A stretch of 7,293 nt of DNA, taken from Burkholderiaceae bacterium (GTDB lineage: Bacteria > Pseudomonadota > Gammaproteobacteria > Burkholderiales > Burkholderiaceae). Shown piece after piece: positions 5,946 through 7,293 of this stretch. Below the pieces are notes generated by a model, which saw only the letters and a list, made by a program, of their open reading frames with translations, had not been told where the DNA came from and made no database searches. The position numbers and the translations under genes are program-made. The DNA lies in the NCBI GenBank assembly GCA_947371415.1, contig CANBPJ010000084.1:1-7293 (forward strand), read 5' to 3'. Position 1 is the first letter of the stretch; the number at the start of each line of letters is the position of its first letter.

Positions 5946-7284
5946 ATTGAGCGATATGTGACAGGATACTGCTAACCGCCTGATCAACGCCAATTGGCTT
6001 CCAGACTGGCTCAAGCAGTTGCTTTTGTCGCCAATCCAACCAAATTCTTTCTAAGGCCATTGCAATACCCTCATCATCACCATCCGCACTTAAATAAGAG
6101 TGGCGATCTAGGAGCATTTGATCTAACTGTGGATTGCGATGGGTAATACCCCATATAGGCCGTCCTGACCATAGGTAGTCATAGAATTTAGATGGGATGT
6201 ATTCTGCGCACCATTCATCATTTCCATGCAATAAGATCAAAGCATCCGCCTCTTGCATTTTTTCGGCAACCTGTTCACGACCTGATTTTCCAGTCTTAGG
6301 GTCTCGCTCCAATCTTCCGTGGGCAAGCAAAATATCGGAATAAGCAAATTCATTCACAGCTTCAATAGATAAAGCATCCAGTGGCGCTCCATAAGCGTGG
6401 ATGCGCAAACAGGCTTGAGCTTCTGGATATTTTGCAAACAAAGTCTTGGCCGCTCTCAGAACAATTGACAGGGATCGATCTTTGGCTAAGGAGCCAAAAT
6501 GGCAAAGGTTTAAATATTGGCCATATTGATGAGATTGATTGTGATCGATCGTTCCTGGCGGATTGGCCCCAGGCATTATGACAAAGCCTTGTGCATTTCC
6601 TGCGGTATTGAGATTGGGATTTCGAACCTTGGCGTAATGCAAGGCCCCCTCAGTAAACCACCAAACATAATCTGAATATTTGCATAGCTGACTCTCCAAA
6701 TAATGCCGAAAGCGCGCATCACGATTCTTGGGCTTACCGAAGCCCTGATCATCGGGGGCTTTCCGAATTACCAATGGGTCATGTACCTCAGATATCAAAG
6801 GCAAACCGGTGGCTTTTTTCAACCACACGCCCGCCAAGTGCGCCGACCAGGCGCTTCCAATGGAATAAATCACATCGACCTTGCCTTGGCGTATTAACAA
6901 ATAACCACGAATAAAAGCAGGTAGAGCCCAAGACCACTGACTGGAGTAACCTAAAAACAACTTTTCAACAGCAATCAAGGGTGCTAATAAGATAGAAACA
7001 GTTCGGGTGAGTAGTTTGTATATAAGCCCGCGCCCGTACTTGTTTGCAATCCAATGACGAAAGTCAAAACGAAAAGCGGAAGGCCCCCAAGCTAAAAATT
7101 GCTTATGCGGAAAACGCTCATCCTTTAAGCCAGTGATCGCACTAAATACGATTGGCTTAATACCGGCTTCTAATAAATAGGGAATTTTATCGGTGATAGT
7201 TAAACTGGCCGCACGTCCATCCATATTAAAAGCATGGGATAAAAGTAGCCAGTTTTTCTGATGTGCTATGGATATAGATTTCAA
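5944..7284 (-). CDS. GT4-type glycosyltransferase (GT-B fold)
   Basis: This protein of about 446 residues has the two-domain GT-B plan. The N-terminal half has NWLLLSHAFNMDGRAAS (residues 11-27), a hydrophobic stretch near 95-111 that could dock on the membrane, VDVIYSIGSAWSAHLAG (136-152) and LPLISEVHDP (161-170), typical of acceptor domains in GT4. The C-terminal half begins about residue 258 with LCHFGSLAKDRSL and holds EYIPSKFYDYLWSGRPIWGI (361-380), the E-x-x-PSK-x-x-x-Y motif that grips the donor nucleotide in retaining GT4 enzymes. It probably starts or extends the lipid-linked oligosaccharide. The start is uncertain: TTG 7284 is preceded by AGG at a suitable distance, but the frame stays open to the right edge, so the true start may lie outside the window. 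The next in-frame ATG (codon 21) would remove the first strand. It leads the run of three tightly spaced minus-strand genes. Confidence 0.85.
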   Translation of the reverse strand: MKSISIAHQKNWLLLSHAFNMDGRAASLTITDKIPYLLEAGIKPIVFSAITGLKDERFPHKQFLAWGPSAFRFDFRHWIANKYGRGLIYKLLTRTVSILLAPLIAVEKLFLGYSSQWSWALPAFIRGYLLIRQGKVDVIYSIGSAWSAHLAGVWLKKATGLPLISEVHDPLVIRKAPDDQGFGKPKNRDARFRHYLESQLCKYSDYVWWFTEGALHYAKVRNPNLNTAGNAQGFVIMPGANPPGTIDHNQSHQYGQYLNLCHFGSLAKDRSLSIVLRAAKTLFAKYPEAQACLRIHAYGAPLDALSIEAVNEFAYSDILLAHGRLERDPKTGKSGREQVAEKMQEADALILLHGNDEWCAEYIPSKFYDYLWSGRPIWGITHRNPQLDQMLLDRHSYLSADGDDEGIAMALERIWLDWRQKQLLEPVWKPIGVDQAVSSILSHIAQ

Positions 7285-7293
7285 GCAAGGCCT

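Noticed and set aside
6381..6897. Two short plus-strand open frames inside the GT4-type gene
   Set aside because: They are antisense to a clearly conserved protein and have no ribosome binding site or recognisable domain.

Overview
The window is a stretch of a polysaccharide locus (O-antigen, capsule or exopolysaccharide type). It is almost entirely coding: one partial and seven further genes, with gaps of 1 to 15 bases or small overlaps. I see no RNA gene, insertion sequence, CRISPR array or attachment site, and no non-coding stretch longer than about 15 bases. The strict bacterial start/stop overlaps, TTG starts and the style of the RmlB protein suggest a beta-proteobacterium of moderate G+C, possibly Polynucleobacter-like. 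That placement is inferred from family resemblance only.

Layout. On the minus strand, read from the right edge, come a GT4-type GT-B glycosyltransferase (7284 to 5944), a DUF6492-type putative glycosyltransferase (5932 to 5033) and a GT2 glycosyltransferase (5033 to 4113). These three are tightly packed and probably co-transcribed. Then comes a two-gene block on the opposite (plus) strand: a GT10 (alpha-1,3-fucosyltransferase type) enzyme (2076 to 3089) coupled by an ATGA overlap to an HxRRGD-motif fucosyltransferase-superfamily protein (3086 to 4111). This block converges with the GT2 gene, with one base between the stops. It diverges from a further minus-strand run: a GT69/CAP59-like glycosyltransferase (2068 to 1133), rfbB (1121 to 63) and the first 15 codons of rfbD (47 to the left edge).

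How they work together. RfbB and RfbD are two steps of the dTDP-L-rhamnose pathway, so the polymer probably contains rhamnose or another dTDP-6-deoxysugar. The six transferase-like proteins would add successive sugars to a lipid-linked repeat unit at the inner face of the membrane. The two plus-strand proteins imply fucose or a related GDP-sugar branch; the GDP-fucose genes (gmd, fcl) are not in the window. No flippase (wzx), polymerase (wzy) or ABC exporter is visible.

The points most worth a second look are the inverted, internally coupled pair of fucosyltransferase-type genes and the overlapping divergent starts near 2066-2089. The less usual transferase families (GT69-like, DUF6492-like, HxRRGD-like) and a terminator-like hairpin inside the gene upstream of rfbB also deserve attention. 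Nothing here clearly amounts to a wholly new system; it reads as a mosaic glycan locus with several transferases of unknown specificity.
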